Origin: Mesorhizobium sp. WSM4311
Lineage (GTDB): Bacteria > Pseudomonadota > Alphaproteobacteria > Rhizobiales > Rhizobiaceae
DNA length: 64,000 nt
Direction: 5' to 3'
Assembly: GCF_002295115.1 (NCBI RefSeq)
Contig: NZ_NSFV01000008.1
Coordinates: 186,001-250,000 of the forward strand
Each line of letters starts with the position of its first letter. Positions within the stretch are counted from its first letter, which is position 1. The translations under genes and the position numbers were made by a program. The notes under the pieces were generated by a model. The model was not told the DNA's origin and searched no databases. It worked only from the letters and a program-made list of their open reading frames with translations. Positions 10,353 to 18,628 of this stretch are shown here, in pieces.

Positions 10353-11666
10353 TCAGACGGCCGAACCGTAGAGGTCGTAAGCGTCGGCGCGCTCGATCTT
10401 GACGGTGACGATGTCACCGGCACGCATCGGGCGGCGCGACTGGATATGGACCGAGCCATCGATCTCGGGCGCGTCGTATTTGGTGCGGCCCTTCGCCGAA
10501 TTGCCATGGGCTTCGTCGATCAGTACCGGTAGGCGCTTGCCGACCTTCCTGGCCAACTGCGTCGCCGAAATCTTCTGCTGACGCTGCATGAAGCGGTGCC
10601 AGCGTGCTTCCTTGACGTCCTGCGGTACCTGTTCGAGGCCGAGGTCGTTGGATCGGGCGCCCTTGACCGGTTCGTATTTGAAGCAGCCGGCGCGGTCGAT
10701 CTTGGCCTCGTCCAGCCAGTCGAGCAGCATCTCGAAATCCTCATCCGTCTCGCCGGGGAAGCCGACGATGAAGGTCGAGCGGATAGCGAGATCCGGGCAC
10801 ACGTCACGCCAGCCGCGAATGCGCTCCAGCGTCTTTTCGCCATGTGCCGGACGGCGCATGTTTTTCAGTACTTGCGGCGAGGCATGCTGGAACGGGATAT
10901 CCAGATAGGGAAGGATTTTTCCTTCGGCCATCAGCGGGATGACGTCGGCGACATGCGGGTAGGGGTAGACATAGTGCATGCGCACCCAGATGCCGAGCTT
11001 GCCCAACTCCTCGGAGAGATCGAGGAATTTCGCGCGCACTTCGCGGTCGCCGAACATCGACGTCTGGTACTTGATGTCGATGCCGTAGGCGCTGGTGTCC
11101 TGCGAGATGACGAGGAGTTCCTTGACGCCTGCCTTGGCCAGTTTTTCGGCTTCGCGCAGCACATCGGCGGCCGGGCGCGAAACGAGATCGCCACGCAGGG
11201 CGGGAATGATGCAGAAGGTGCAGCGGTTGTTGCAGCCTTCCGAGATCTTCAGGTAGGCGTAGTGGCGCGGCGTCAGCTTGACGCCCTGCGGCGGCAGCAG
11301 GTCGATATAGGGATCATGCGAGGGCGGGGCTGCCTCATGCACGGCTGCCATGACGCTCTCATAGGCCTGCGGCCCGGTGATCGCCAGCACATTGGGATGC
11401 TTTTCGCGGATCACCTCCGGCTCGGCGCCGAGGCAGCCGGTGACGATGACCCTCCCGTTTTCCGAAAGCGCGGAGCCGATGGCGTTGAGCGACTCGTCGC
11501 GGGCGGAATCGAGGAAACCGCAAGTGTTGACCACGACGAGATCGGCGCCGTCATGCTTGCGGGCGATCTCATAGCCTTCGGCGCGCAGGCGCGTGATGAT
11601 GCGCTCGGAATCCACGAGCGCCTTCGGGCATCCAAGGCTAACGAAACTGACGCGAGGGGCGGACAT
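10353..11666 (-). CDS. rimO: ribosomal protein uS12 methylthiotransferase RimO
   Basis: A 437-aa radical-SAM enzyme that adds a methylthio group to the conserved aspartate of ribosomal protein S12. The order is: N-terminal UPF0004 domain with cysteines at SLGCPKALVDSE, NTCGF and GCLGAEPE; the radical-SAM CxxxCxxC motif in EGCNNRCTFCIIP; and a C-terminal TRAM domain (near ISATQLARKVGKRLPVLIDE). The iron-sulfur cysteines are all present. ATG 11666 has GGAAG upstream; a TTG two codons earlier is less likely. Length fits the family. It appears to be a single-gene unit with the terminator at 10301-10325 on its 3' side. Confidence 0.96.
   Translation of the reverse strand: MSAPRVSFVSLGCPKALVDSERIITRLRAEGYEIARKHDGADLVVVNTCGFLDSARDESLNAIGSALSENGRVIVTGCLGAEPEVIREKHPNVLAITGPQAYESVMAAVHEAAPPSHDPYIDLLPPQGVKLTPRHYAYLKISEGCNNRCTFCIIPALRGDLVSRPAADVLREAEKLAKAGVKELLVISQDTSAYGIDIKYQTSMFGDREVRAKFLDLSEELGKLGIWVRMHYVYPYPHVADVIPLMAEGKILPYLDIPFQHASPQVLKNMRRPAHGEKTLERIRGWRDVCPDLAIRSTFIVGFPGETDEDFEMLLDWLDEAKIDRAGCFKYEPVKGARSNDLGLEQVPQDVKEARWHRFMQRQQKISATQLARKVGKRLPVLIDEAHGNSAKGRTKYDAPEIDGSVHIQSRRPMRAGDIVTVKIERADAYDLYGSAV
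10957..10964 (+). other. KOPS-type octamer GGGTAGGG, points toward dif
   Basis: Exact GGGNAGGG on the plus strand within rimO, although rimO is read from the minus strand, so codon direction does not explain it. Confidence 0.5.
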
Positions 11667-11830
11667 AGGCAAGCTTCCAATGGGGGCACGGGCCGAAACG
11701 CTGATCCGGCCTCAAATCGCTGTAAATGTCGGTCTATGGCGCATGGCAGGAGCCAATACGCGCGGCGCAATAGCATGGGTTGCGCAATCAAGCAAACCGG
11801 CCGACGGGCTGGTCCGCGCCATCGGATGGC

Positions 11831-12517
11831 TCAGTGGCCCCCGGATCCGAACCAAGGCGCCAGGAAGGCGAAGTGCTCGGGGAATTGCTGCACGGCCCCG
11901 TCAAGCAGCATCTTGACCGCGACATAGAGGATGATTGCCAGGCCGACATAGGCAATCCAACGGTATTTGTGCAGCAGGCGCGCGACGAACGACGCGGCAA
12001 AGCCCATCAAGGCGATCGACAGGGCCAGTCCGATGATCAGCACCGTCGGATGGTTCATGGCCGCGCCGGCCACGGCCAGGACATTGTCGAGCGACATCGA
12101 CACGTCGGCAATGACGATCTGCCAGGCGGCCTGTGAGAAGGTCTTGCCGGATCCCTTGCCGCCGATGACGCCGTCCTTGTCGAAATCGCCATTCGACAGC
12201 GCTTCGGTCGCGTCGCGCTCCTCATCCTGGCTGACGCGCAATTCGCGCCACATCTTCCAGCAGACCCACAGCAAAAGCAGGCCGCCGGCGATCAGCAGCA
12301 TCGGGCCGATGGTCAGCAGCCATTGCGTGATCAGGGCAAAGAAAATGCGAAGCACGGTGGCCGCCGCGATGCCGACCAAAATGGCGCGCTTGCGCTGGGC
12401 GGCGGGCAGGCCGGCCGCCGCGAGGCCGATGACGATGGCATTGTCGCCCGCAAGTGCAAGGTCGATAGCGATGACTTGAAAAAGAGCCGATATGCCCGCG
12501 GCGGTAAATATTTCCAT
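11831..12517 (-). CDS. TerC/Alx-family membrane protein
   Basis: A 228-aa polytopic protein of the TerC family (YjbE/YkoY type). It contains two copies of the conserved acidic membrane motif, IDLALAGDNAIVIG near residue 20 and ADVSMSLDNVLAVAG near residue 130, and a charged cytoplasmic loop between them. Relatives export Mn2+ or are linked to tellurite resistance and to metalation of secreted proteins, so manganese efflux is a likely role. ATG 12517 starts the homology. The 185-base leader contains a strong hairpin, described separately. No partner gene is adjacent. Confidence 0.88.
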   Translation of the reverse strand: MEIFTAAGISALFQVIAIDLALAGDNAIVIGLAAAGLPAAQRKRAILVGIAAATVLRIFFALITQWLLTIGPMLLIAGGLLLLWVCWKMWRELRVSQDEERDATEALSNGDFDKDGVIGGKGSGKTFSQAAWQIVIADVSMSLDNVLAVAGAAMNHPTVLIIGLALSIALMGFAASFVARLLHKYRWIAYVGLAIILYVAVKMLLDGAVQQFPEHFAFLAPWFGSGGH

Positions 12518-12578
12518 CGACCGGGAAGCCCTTCGCCGAGTGTTCGTTGTCGATTGTCCAGACGGGCCTAAAGGCATG

Positions 12579-12607
12579 GTCCGCTGGCGTCAAGACGCCG
12601 CGACGGA
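12579..12607 (-). promoter_or_regulatory. stem-loop in the terC leader
   Basis: GTCCG...GGCGTC-AA-GACGCC...CGGAC forms an interrupted stem about 60 bases upstream of the TerC-family start. Manganese riboswitches of the yybP-ykoY class precede many TerC genes, but I could not match their conserved core, so this is only a structured leader candidate. Confidence 0.3.
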
Positions 12608-12702
12608 CACCACTGGAAAACCACTTTCGTGGCAGGGGTATTACAGGGGATTCTTAGCCGCTGCCGGCACGTGAGCCAAAGCCTACGCAAGCCCGCGAAA
12701 AA

Positions 12703-13092
12703 CTAATCGTAGAGATTGTACTTCGCCCAGTCGGCTTCCGGAATTTCGTCGCCGATCCGGTAGCGCAGTTGCAGGACTTCCATATGGTCCGGCCCGGTCT
12801 GGCATTTGAATTTCAGCCGGTACCACTGTCCTTTGCTGCGGAATGCCGCACCCGGACTCCTGATCGCATCGGCGCTCATCTCGGGCGTCGCAAAGGCGTA
12901 GGCGACGACCCGGTCGGCCTTGAACTTGCGATCATCGTGGGTGATCCGGTCCAGGACTTCGGCATCGCACCGCTGTTCGAGGCGTGTTTGCGGGTCAAGT
13001 TTCATCAGCCCGGCACGCAAAGCATTGTCCATCGCGCTGGCCGGGAAAGTCAGCGTCAGGGACGCAATGGCCATCATGCAGAGTGTCTTCAT
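12703..13092 (-). CDS. DUF930 secreted protein
   Basis: A 129-aa protein with a signal peptide (residues 1-20, ending ASA) and the DUF930 hallmark LMKLDPQTRLEQRCDAEV with a conserved Cys, plus a second Cys in KFKCQTGPDH that could pair with it. The family is almost confined to Rhizobiales and has no known function. Start ATG 13092 begins the signal peptide directly. It is isolated between terC and the TfoX-C gene with gaps of 185 and 145 bases. Confidence 0.82.
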   Translation of the reverse strand: MKTLCMMAIASLTLTFPASAMDNALRAGLMKLDPQTRLEQRCDAEVLDRITHDDRKFKADRVVAYAFATPEMSADAIRSPGAAFRSKGQWYRLKFKCQTGPDHMEVLQLRYRIGDEIPEADWAKYNLYD

Positions 13093-13237
13093 GGGCGGGA
13101 CTAGCAGCATGTTTTGTCTGAAAAATCAACCAAAGGACCCGGCAGGTTCCCGTGTTCAGGCGGCCCTCGCGTTCAAAATCCCGTGTCGTGTTTCGTCGTC
13201 GGACCGAATTCCTGGTGAACGTTTGGAGCGCCGTCCT

Positions 13238-13504
13238 CTAAGACTTGGCCGCGCCAACCTGTTGTCGGAGAAACGCCTTTGTGTCCGGTTTGAGATCCCG
13301 CCAATCGCAATCGGATAATGCAGCTTCCATCGCATAGAGCGCGAGGATCGTCACATGTCGGCCAAATCGAAAATTTAGGCGACGATAGGCTTCGACCGAG
13401 CCAAGATGGCGCAAATCCTCATCGTCGATAATGTCGATTTCCGCCAACATCCGCGCCGTCGCCGGTCCAAGATTTCGCATGCCCTGAATGCGTACCGTCA
13501 TCAT
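13238..13504 (-). CDS. TfoX C-terminal domain protein
   Basis: An 88-aa protein consisting only of a TfoX C-terminal-type helical domain: GMRNLGPATARMLAEIDI is a helix-hairpin-helix-like stretch, followed by DDEDLRHLGSVEAYRRL. Such stand-alone domains are common in alphaproteobacteria and have no assigned role; the competence function of full-length TfoX should not be transferred. AGGGAGG precedes two adjacent ATG codons at 13504 and 13501. Confidence 0.85.
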   Translation of the reverse strand: MMTVRIQGMRNLGPATARMLAEIDIIDDEDLRHLGSVEAYRRLNFRFGRHVTILALYAMEAALSDCDWRDLKPDTKAFLRQQVGAAKS

Positions 13505-13589
13505 GCCTCCCTGTCAGAAAGTTGATCGGAACGTCCGTTCGATCGGCAAATCCTGCGCGAACTGGATGACGGCTAGAGCACGTTCACGG

Positions 13590-14261
13590 TCATCCCGCCG
13601 AACTGTCCGAGGCCTGCGGCCAACGGATCAACGAGGCGCGGCCGGCGTCGGTGAGGTCGTAGACGCCGCGATCGACGCGCGCGAACCAGCCATAGACATT
13701 GTGCTGCAGGATTTTCGGCGCGATCGGCGTCAAGGCCTTCAGATCGCGTGGTCGTTTGGGTCCGTCCGCCATCGCGGCCGCACAGGTGAGGGCACTCTGG
13801 CGATAGGCGGTCATGATCGGATTGCGCGATCCTCCACCGGCGACAGGATCGCCGCGGCGGCGCTGGTGCTCGTCGACAAGGCGTGAGCGCCGCCGTGCAT
13901 TCCTGCGCGGCTCCGGCGCGGCGGGACTGACAAGCACCTCGACCTTGTCGTTGGCTGTCACGCCAAGCACGCCGAAGCCAAGCCGGCGGCAGAGGTTGCG
14001 GAACCGGGCGTCGCTTTCACGTCCCTTGCCGCGCGCCGACATGCGCGCCGCCAGCCAGACTTCGTCGCAAGCGGCCGCACGGTCGACGCCCTGCAGCACC
14101 AATTCCAGATTGAATTGCAGCTTCAACTCGCAGATGACGACGATTGGCGGCTCACCGTCGCGCAGCGCGACGATGTCGCACCCGCCGATCTCGCCCTTCA
14201 CGACGAAGTCGAGGCTTTCGAGGAACCGCTTCACCGGCGCATAGAGTGAGGTCTCGTTCAT
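13590..14261 (-). CDS. DUF2161 protein with PD-(D/E)XK nuclease-like fold
   Basis: A 223-aa protein matching DUF2161, annotated in the family as a putative PD-(D/E)XK-type phosphodiesterase. The catalytic pattern is visible: Asp in GGCDIVALRDG and then ICELKLQFN, giving the D...E-x-K triad. The C-terminal half ends in a winged-helix-like part (RVDRGVYDLTDAGR). The start was set at MNETSLYAPV, where family similarity begins. No neighbouring methylase or other restriction partner exists, so a restriction role has no support here. Confidence 0.82.
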   Translation of the reverse strand: MNETSLYAPVKRFLESLDFVVKGEIGGCDIVALRDGEPPIVVICELKLQFNLELVLQGVDRAAACDEVWLAARMSARGKGRESDARFRNLCRRLGFGVLGVTANDKVEVLVSPAAPEPRRNARRRSRLVDEHQRRRGDPVAGGGSRNPIMTAYRQSALTCAAAMADGPKRPRDLKALTPIAPKILQHNVYGWFARVDRGVYDLTDAGRASLIRWPQASDSSAG

Positions 14262-14328
14262 GCCGCAAGGCTTAGCCGATTCGACAAAAAAAGCCTTCCC
14301 GCATCGGCGCGCGCTGCGCACCGAGCTC

Positions 14329-15135
14329 TCAAGAATGCATTTTTTCGAGCAAGGCCAGCAGCACGCTGTTGAACTGCCCGGGCAGTTGCAGCGGTGCGAA
14401 ATGGCTGACGTCGGGCAGGATTATCAATTGCGATGCCGGGATGCTGCGGGCCAGATAGCTCGCGTGCTCGTGTCTGATGAACTCGTCATGCTCGCTTTGA
14501 ACGATTGCCACGGGCACGCGCGTCCGCGCCAGGTCGGCGGCGGTGTAATTGGGTTCGGACTTCATCATCAGGCCGACGGCTTCGACGAATGCGTCGAACT
14601 GGTCCGGGGTCGCCGACAATTCGGCATAGTCCCTGGCATGCCGGTTGAAACAGCGATCGATGACCGGACTGGGCTCGAATTCCCTGGTGCCGCTCGGATC
14701 CATGTTGCAGCCGAAGAAGAACACGCCGGTGATGCGGTCGGCGGCTTTCATGCCGAGGATCAGGGCAACGCAGGCGCCATCGCTCCAACCCACCATAGCC
14801 GCCTTTTTCAAGTGCAGCCTGTCCATCACGGCCAGGACATCGGAAGCCATCAGTTCATATTTGTATGGCCGCTCGTCGCGGCTGCTGCGCCCATGGCCAC
14901 GGCTGTCGATCACCACGACCCGATAGCCGGCCTTGACCAGCGCGGGGACCTGAAATCCCCAATTGCCGCTGTGACCGAGGCCGCCATGCAGCAGGATCAC
15001 GGGGAGGCCGGCGCCAAACGTGGCGTACCAGATTTCGGCGCCATCATGTGCCACCCGGCCTTCGTCCCTTGCGGCCGGCAGGGGCGTCGCGCCATGCGCT
15101 TCGAATTTCCTGAGATCGTCATCGTGATGGTCCAT
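14329..15135 (-). CDS. alpha/beta hydrolase
   Basis: A 268-aa alpha/beta-fold hydrolase. The oxyanion motif LLHGGLGHSGNWG, nucleophile elbow VGWSDG (Ser118), acid near QSEHDEFI and catalytic His in LPDVSHFAP form a complete triad. No signal peptide is present, so it acts in the cytoplasm. Similar proteins range from esterases to carbon-carbon hydrolases; the substrate cannot be told. Start at ATG 15135 because the upstream open frame is not conserved-looking (Arg/Pro-rich). Monocistronic on present evidence. Confidence 0.88.
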   Translation of the reverse strand: MDHHDDDLRKFEAHGATPLPAARDEGRVAHDGAEIWYATFGAGLPVILLHGGLGHSGNWGFQVPALVKAGYRVVVIDSRGHGRSSRDERPYKYELMASDVLAVMDRLHLKKAAMVGWSDGACVALILGMKAADRITGVFFFGCNMDPSGTREFEPSPVIDRCFNRHARDYAELSATPDQFDAFVEAVGLMMKSEPNYTAADLARTRVPVAIVQSEHDEFIRHEHASYLARSIPASQLIILPDVSHFAPLQLPGQFNSVLLALLEKMHS

Positions 15136-15278
15136 GCCGGGAATGCCTCGAGGCGAACGCGCGGGACCCACAATTATTGCCGGTATCAGCCAAAGCCAAC
15201 CCGCGACGCAACGTCTGCTGCCACCTGGCGACACCGCCGGTTTCGAGCGGCGAAAGACCTGCGTGTCGGTGTCAGCCG

Positions 15279-16076
15279 TCAGGCTTCGGTGCTCGGCACT
15301 GGACGGTTCGATCGCTTCTCGTCCGGCAGGAGCGGATAGCTGACCTGCCCGAAATAGCTGGAGGGGATCGGATCATCGACGCCGTATTTTTCCGGCACCT
15401 TGTCGCCGGTGGCATTGTAGGTGCCGAACACCATGTCGAGGACAGGCAATTGCCCGGCGAAGTTCTTGTCATAGGCCTCGCGCTGGTTGGCATGGTGCCA
15501 GCGATGGAACTGCGGGCTGGCGATCAGCCACTTCAAGGGACCGAACGGAATCCGCACGTTCGAATGAACGAGCAGCGTGTGCCAGAAGTAGATGACCGAA
15601 AAGACGGCGATCGAGGCTTCGGAGAAGCCGAGGAAAAAGATCGGCGTCAGCGACAATGCCTTTGTGAGGATGGCGTCGACCGGGTGGGAGTGAAAAGCGC
15701 CGAGCCAATCCAGTTCCTCAATGCCGTGGTGTACCGCATGGAATTTCCAAAGCGCCGGGATCGTGTGGAAAGCCCGGTGTGCCCAGTAGACGCCGATATC
15801 GGTGATCACGATGATTTCGGGAACCTGCAGCCAGACGGGCTGGCCGCCAACGGTCTGCGTGATTGATTGCGGAACGAGGATCGCAGCGGCTTCGAGTGTG
15901 TTGGCCGCGATCAGAACGATGACCAATTTTACGATGAGGCCATTGAACAGCACATAGATCAGATCGACACCCAGGCCCTTGCGCAGGACCTTCTGGGGCC
16001 GTTCGTGAAACAGATGTTCGAACGGAATGAAGATCAGCGCGCAGATCAACAGCCCCTTGATGCCAAATATATCCAT
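15279..16076 (-). CDS. sterol desaturase/fatty acid hydroxylase family membrane protein
   Basis: A 265-aa integral membrane di-iron enzyme. The histidine boxes are HRAFHTIP, HAVHH and HRWHH, in the order expected for the fatty-acid hydroxylase superfamily. Four or more hydrophobic segments surround them. AGAGG lies just upstream of ATG 16076. In bacteria such enzymes hydroxylate lipid acyl chains or carotenoids; the substrate here is unknown. It is followed on the left by the hydrolase gene 144 bases away, and marks the edge of the gene-poor patch to its right. Confidence 0.88.
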   Translation of the reverse strand: MDIFGIKGLLICALIFIPFEHLFHERPQKVLRKGLGVDLIYVLFNGLIVKLVIVLIAANTLEAAAILVPQSITQTVGGQPVWLQVPEIIVITDIGVYWAHRAFHTIPALWKFHAVHHGIEELDWLGAFHSHPVDAILTKALSLTPIFFLGFSEASIAVFSVIYFWHTLLVHSNVRIPFGPLKWLIASPQFHRWHHANQREAYDKNFAGQLPVLDMVFGTYNATGDKVPEKYGVDDPIPSSYFGQVSYPLLPDEKRSNRPVPSTEA

Positions 16077-16409
16077 TCGCTCGCCTCTATTGCCTAGCCT
16101 GGCCAGCACCGCACGCGCCTCAGCTTCCGAACAGAACCACATTTCTCCTTTCCAAAGGCTTGATGCCGGCGTCCGAGCTATACGCATGGCCGAGGATGGA
16201 ATTGTGCCGCTGACCAGAGTGTCACATCGGTGTCGCAACCGGGCGATATGAAGACAAGGCGCGGTCGGCGAACGCAGCGCGTGCCGTGCGTCCTCCCAGG
16301 ACCAACCCCTCCGGTTCCCTGCCGGTGGGGTTTTCTATTTCAGCTACCATCTTGGCAGTCGCGAATTATCCTTGCTATCGTGGTCTACGGTCAGCACAGG
16401 ACACCCGTC
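16077..16409. other. 333-base non-coding stretch with one terminator-like hairpin
   Basis: Lies between divergent genes and so must carry the promoters of the desaturase-family gene and the 77-aa gene. The only structured element seen is the hairpin at 16304-16340. No open frame with a credible start was found. Confidence 0.6.
16304..16340 (+). terminator. terminator-like hairpin in a leader position
   Basis: Arms AACCCC-T-CCGG and CCGG-T-GGGGTT form an 11-position stem with one T-T mismatch and a 7-nt loop, followed by TTTTCTATTT. It points toward the 77-aa gene and has no plus-strand gene before it, so it may be an attenuator or the end of an unannotated transcript. Confidence 0.55.
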
Positions 16410-16643
16410 ATGGACGCAAGTGAAATGAGCGCGATCGGCGACACCCTCATGAGGATCGTCACGCCCGACATGTCTCCCAAACAGCTTGTCAAGGCAGCCC
16501 AAAAAGCGCACCCCAAGGCCTCGAAGAAGGACATCGCCAGAGCGGCCTTCTTTTCGATCATCGCAAATGCGGATCAGGACATCGGCAAGGCCAAGAACCT
16601 TCAGGCATTCGCCATCGCGGAGCGTACCCAGCCGTCGGATTGA
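16410..16643 (+). CDS. conserved-looking hypothetical protein, 77 aa
   Basis: A small acidic-to-neutral soluble protein beginning MDASEMSAIGDTLMRIV. It has a Lys-rich middle (SPKQLVKAAQKAHPKASKKD) and a predicted helical C-terminal half. Codon use is normal for the window, and the amino-acid sequence looks protein-like throughout. I do not recognise the family. The ATG was chosen because upstream sequence in frame crosses the hairpin and is Arg/Pro-rich. No operon partner. Confidence 0.55.
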   Translation: MDASEMSAIGDTLMRIVTPDMSPKQLVKAAQKAHPKASKKDIARAAFFSIIANADQDIGKAKNLQAFAIAERTQPSD

Positions 16644-16949
16644 GCAATCGCCTGGCATGCACGGGCCTGTCGTCGCCGCACGCGCTCATCGCCGTGGATA
16701 GGCCGCCCGGCAAACCGACATTATGGTGTCGCCCCAACGGCTGGATCGAACGCCCAGTTCGTGGATCAGCGCCTGGATCCGTGCGGTCTTGGCTCGGCCC
16801 GCATCACCCCCGCCAACGTGATGCAGGCGCCATTTGACGCGGCCGACCAGCTAAGGTCATGCCGAACGTTGGCCAGCGGCCGCGCGGGCTGCCACGATTG
16901 CAACCACAGGAAAAACCTGGGCGCGTAAAGCATCTAGGCGCTGGCTCTC
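16644..16949. other. 306-base stretch with no recognisable feature
   Basis: Only short open frames without ribosome-binding sites or protein-like composition are present. No tandem or inverted repeat and no transposase remnant was recognised. Confidence 0.5.
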
Positions 16950-17108
16950 TCAAGCCCGTTTATTAGCCCTCGAAAGGATTTCACGAGACCGCTCTATAAG
17001 CCTACGGTTCCGCTCGATGAGTTCCTGAGTTTCCTTAATGCGGATGAGGCTTTGCCGCTCCCGTTCATCGAACTCAACCGGCTTTTTGGTGTCGTCGATC
17101 TGTTGCAT
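16950..17108 (-). CDS. small coiled-coil hypothetical protein, 52 aa
   Basis: The frame encodes MQQIDDTKKPVEFDERE followed by a heptad-like helix rich in Glu, Arg, Ile and Leu to the end. The composition (alternating charge with regular Ile/Leu) fits a short coiled coil. AAAGGCGG lies about 10 bases before ATG 17108. A longer version from ATG 17147 would add 13 residues. Function unknown; it could be a small protein of the orphan patch beside the tRNA gene. Confidence 0.45.
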   Translation of the reverse strand: MQQIDDTKKPVEFDERERQSLIRIKETQELIERNRRLIERSREILSRANKRA

Positions 17109-17366
17109 GCAATGGCCGCCTTTAAATCGTTGCGCGTCCGCCTGCATTAGAAACTCGCGAGGGGTGGAACTGTTCCTCGGCAAGCAACAGAGCGTGGCAG
17201 AGGCTTCGGCGGTGGGAGGGATGCTTCGCCGGTGTAGGACGGAGCCTTTGGCCGCTGGGCCGCTAGTAGTCCGGCCAGCGAGCGTTTCTGCGGGCCGCGC
17301 TGTCGGCCTGATCTACACGCCAAGAACTTGCTAATATTCGACTGGAGGCGCAAGATTTTCTGACAC

Positions 17367-17663
17367 ATGAGGCTCTTTTTGATCGCACTCGTTGTCGCTC
17401 ACAACTGGTATACCGGCTACCATGATCCGGTCACCGGATATGAATGCTGCGACGACAAGAAGGATTGTAGGGTCATTAGCTCGCGCTATGTCGAGCCGCT
17501 ACCGGGCGGCGATTTCAATATCCGCACGGGGTCCAAGGGTCGATACTTCATCCCCAAGAACCGCGTCCTAGAGAGCGAAGACAACCAATATCACATCTGC
17601 ACGTCTTCCCCGAATATGACCATCCGCTGCTTCTTTGCGCCGCACACGGAAGCCAGTCGATAG
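17367..17663 (+). CDS. small secreted cysteine-containing hypothetical protein
   Basis: A 98-aa protein with a very short hydrophobic N-terminus (MRLFLIALVVA) followed by HNWYTGYHDPVTGYECCDDK. This resembles a group of small exported proteins of rhizobia and their phages that have an H-W-Y-x-G...P-V-T-G...C-C...D-C core. Cys residues at CC, DC, IC and RCFF could form disulfides. An in-frame TGA lies two codons before the ATG, so the short signal segment cannot be extended. GGAGG is 17 bases upstream, which is far. Function unknown. Confidence 0.55.
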   Translation: MRLFLIALVVAHNWYTGYHDPVTGYECCDDKKDCRVISSRYVEPLPGGDFNIRTGSKGRYFIPKNRVLESEDNQYHICTSSPNMTIRCFFAPHTEASR

Positions 17664-17794
17664 CGAGGAGGTGGCTGAGGCCACACGATGAGCCGGGAGG
17701 AAGTGATATCCGCCTACGCGGCACGGGAGTGGCCGATGCAGACCCACAGTAGCCCGCTGCCTAACAGTTACGGGCCTTCCGCGTTATGGAGCGC

Positions 17795-18037
17795 CTAGAG
17801 TCCGAATGAGGGAGTCCAAGGGTTGGTATCGTACCCAAGGTGCGGCTTAGGACTACTTGAATCGGCCTGTGGTGAAATGGCCGTACCGGTTGCCGCACAG
17901 TCCAATTTCGCGGCAACTGCAGCCTTGATCGAAAGGCCGGCACACGCGTCGGCAACGACCTTTGCCTTCTTGTCGTGCGCCATGGCGGCGCTCGACGCGG
18001 CAAGCACAATTGCCGCGCAAAGAATAGCGGTTTTCAT
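17795..18037 (-). CDS. small secreted hypothetical protein, 80 aa
   Basis: It starts MKTAILCAAIVLAASSAAMA, a clear Sec signal peptide with cleavage near residue 20 before HDKKAK. The mature part contains two Cys (ACAGLSIK and LDCAATG). AGAGGGG stands before ATG 18037. The mature chain of about 60 residues has no recognised domain. It lies 226 bases from tRNA-Ser in the gene-poor patch. Confidence 0.55.
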   Translation of the reverse strand: MKTAILCAAIVLAASSAAMAHDKKAKVVADACAGLSIKAAVAAKLDCAATGTAISPQADSSSPKPHLGYDTNPWTPSFGL

Positions 18038-18263
18038 TAGAAGCCCCTCTTTTAGCAAAAGCTAATACGAAGTTAACGCTGCGGAAGGGTTACCGTCAAT
18101 CACAGATCATTGGTCCACCGAAGTCGAGGTCAGCGTGGATCGAAACGGGGGGCGAACTCTTAGCCCGCCGGCTCGGCTTCCCGGCTTTTTATGTAGGGGA
18201 TTGGGGCAAAAGTTATGGCAAGGCCCATCCCATAACCCTAACCATTTGTTTTTATTGATATTG

Positions 18264-18353
18264 TGGCGGAGGGAGTGGGATTCGAACCCACGGTGAACTT
18301 GCGCCCACGCCGGTTTTCAAGACCGGTGCCTTAAACCGCTCGGCCATCCCTCC
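18264..18353 (-). tRNA. tRNA-Ser (anticodon UGA)
   Basis: A 90-nt tRNA with an encoded CCA. Acceptor GGAGGGA pairs with TCCCTCC, the anticodon stem-loop is CCGGT-CTTGAAA-ACCGG with anticodon TGA, the variable arm is long as expected for serine, and the T loop GGTTCGAATCC is canonical. The 3' end points toward the orphan patch at 16.1-18.2 kb. Confidence 0.97.
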
Positions 18354-18377
18354 AGTGACATCAGTCACATGCGACTG

Positions 18378-18406
18378 CTCTAGTGTGCCCGGCAAAGGCC
18401 TGTCAA
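18378..18406 (-). promoter_or_regulatory. promoter of tRNA-Ser
   Basis: On the minus strand TTGACA (18406-18401) is followed after 17 bases by CTAGAG (18383-18378), a sigma-70-type pair placed correctly about 25 bases before the tRNA. Confidence 0.7.
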
Positions 18407-18628
18407 CCGGCATGCGTGGCCGCGCGTGTTCCTTCACTGAACCATGCAGCAGGGCAGCGCCACAATCTTGCCCGGTTCCGGCCACAATCAATTAATACCG
18501 TGATAAACAATTCCTGCGCACAAAGGATCGGGGTTCAGGGTGCCGTTGGTATTGTCGAGCGAGTGCTTTGGCTCCTCTGCTGTTCATACGACGGCGTCTT
18601 GATTGAGACTGTAGGGGATTTCAGGACA

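Noticed and set aside
12518..12702. yybP-ykoY manganese riboswitch before the TerC-family gene
   Set aside because: The conserved core could not be found; kept only as an unassigned structured leader.
16304..16340. End of an independent small RNA gene marked by the terminator-like hairpin
   Set aside because: No promoter or conserved RNA structure upstream could be supported from the sequence alone.
17190..17240. A GGCGGTGGGAGGGATGC stretch resembling the tRNA-Ser 3' end, as a possible attachment-site repeat
   Set aside because: The match is broken after a few bases and could be chance in GC-rich DNA.
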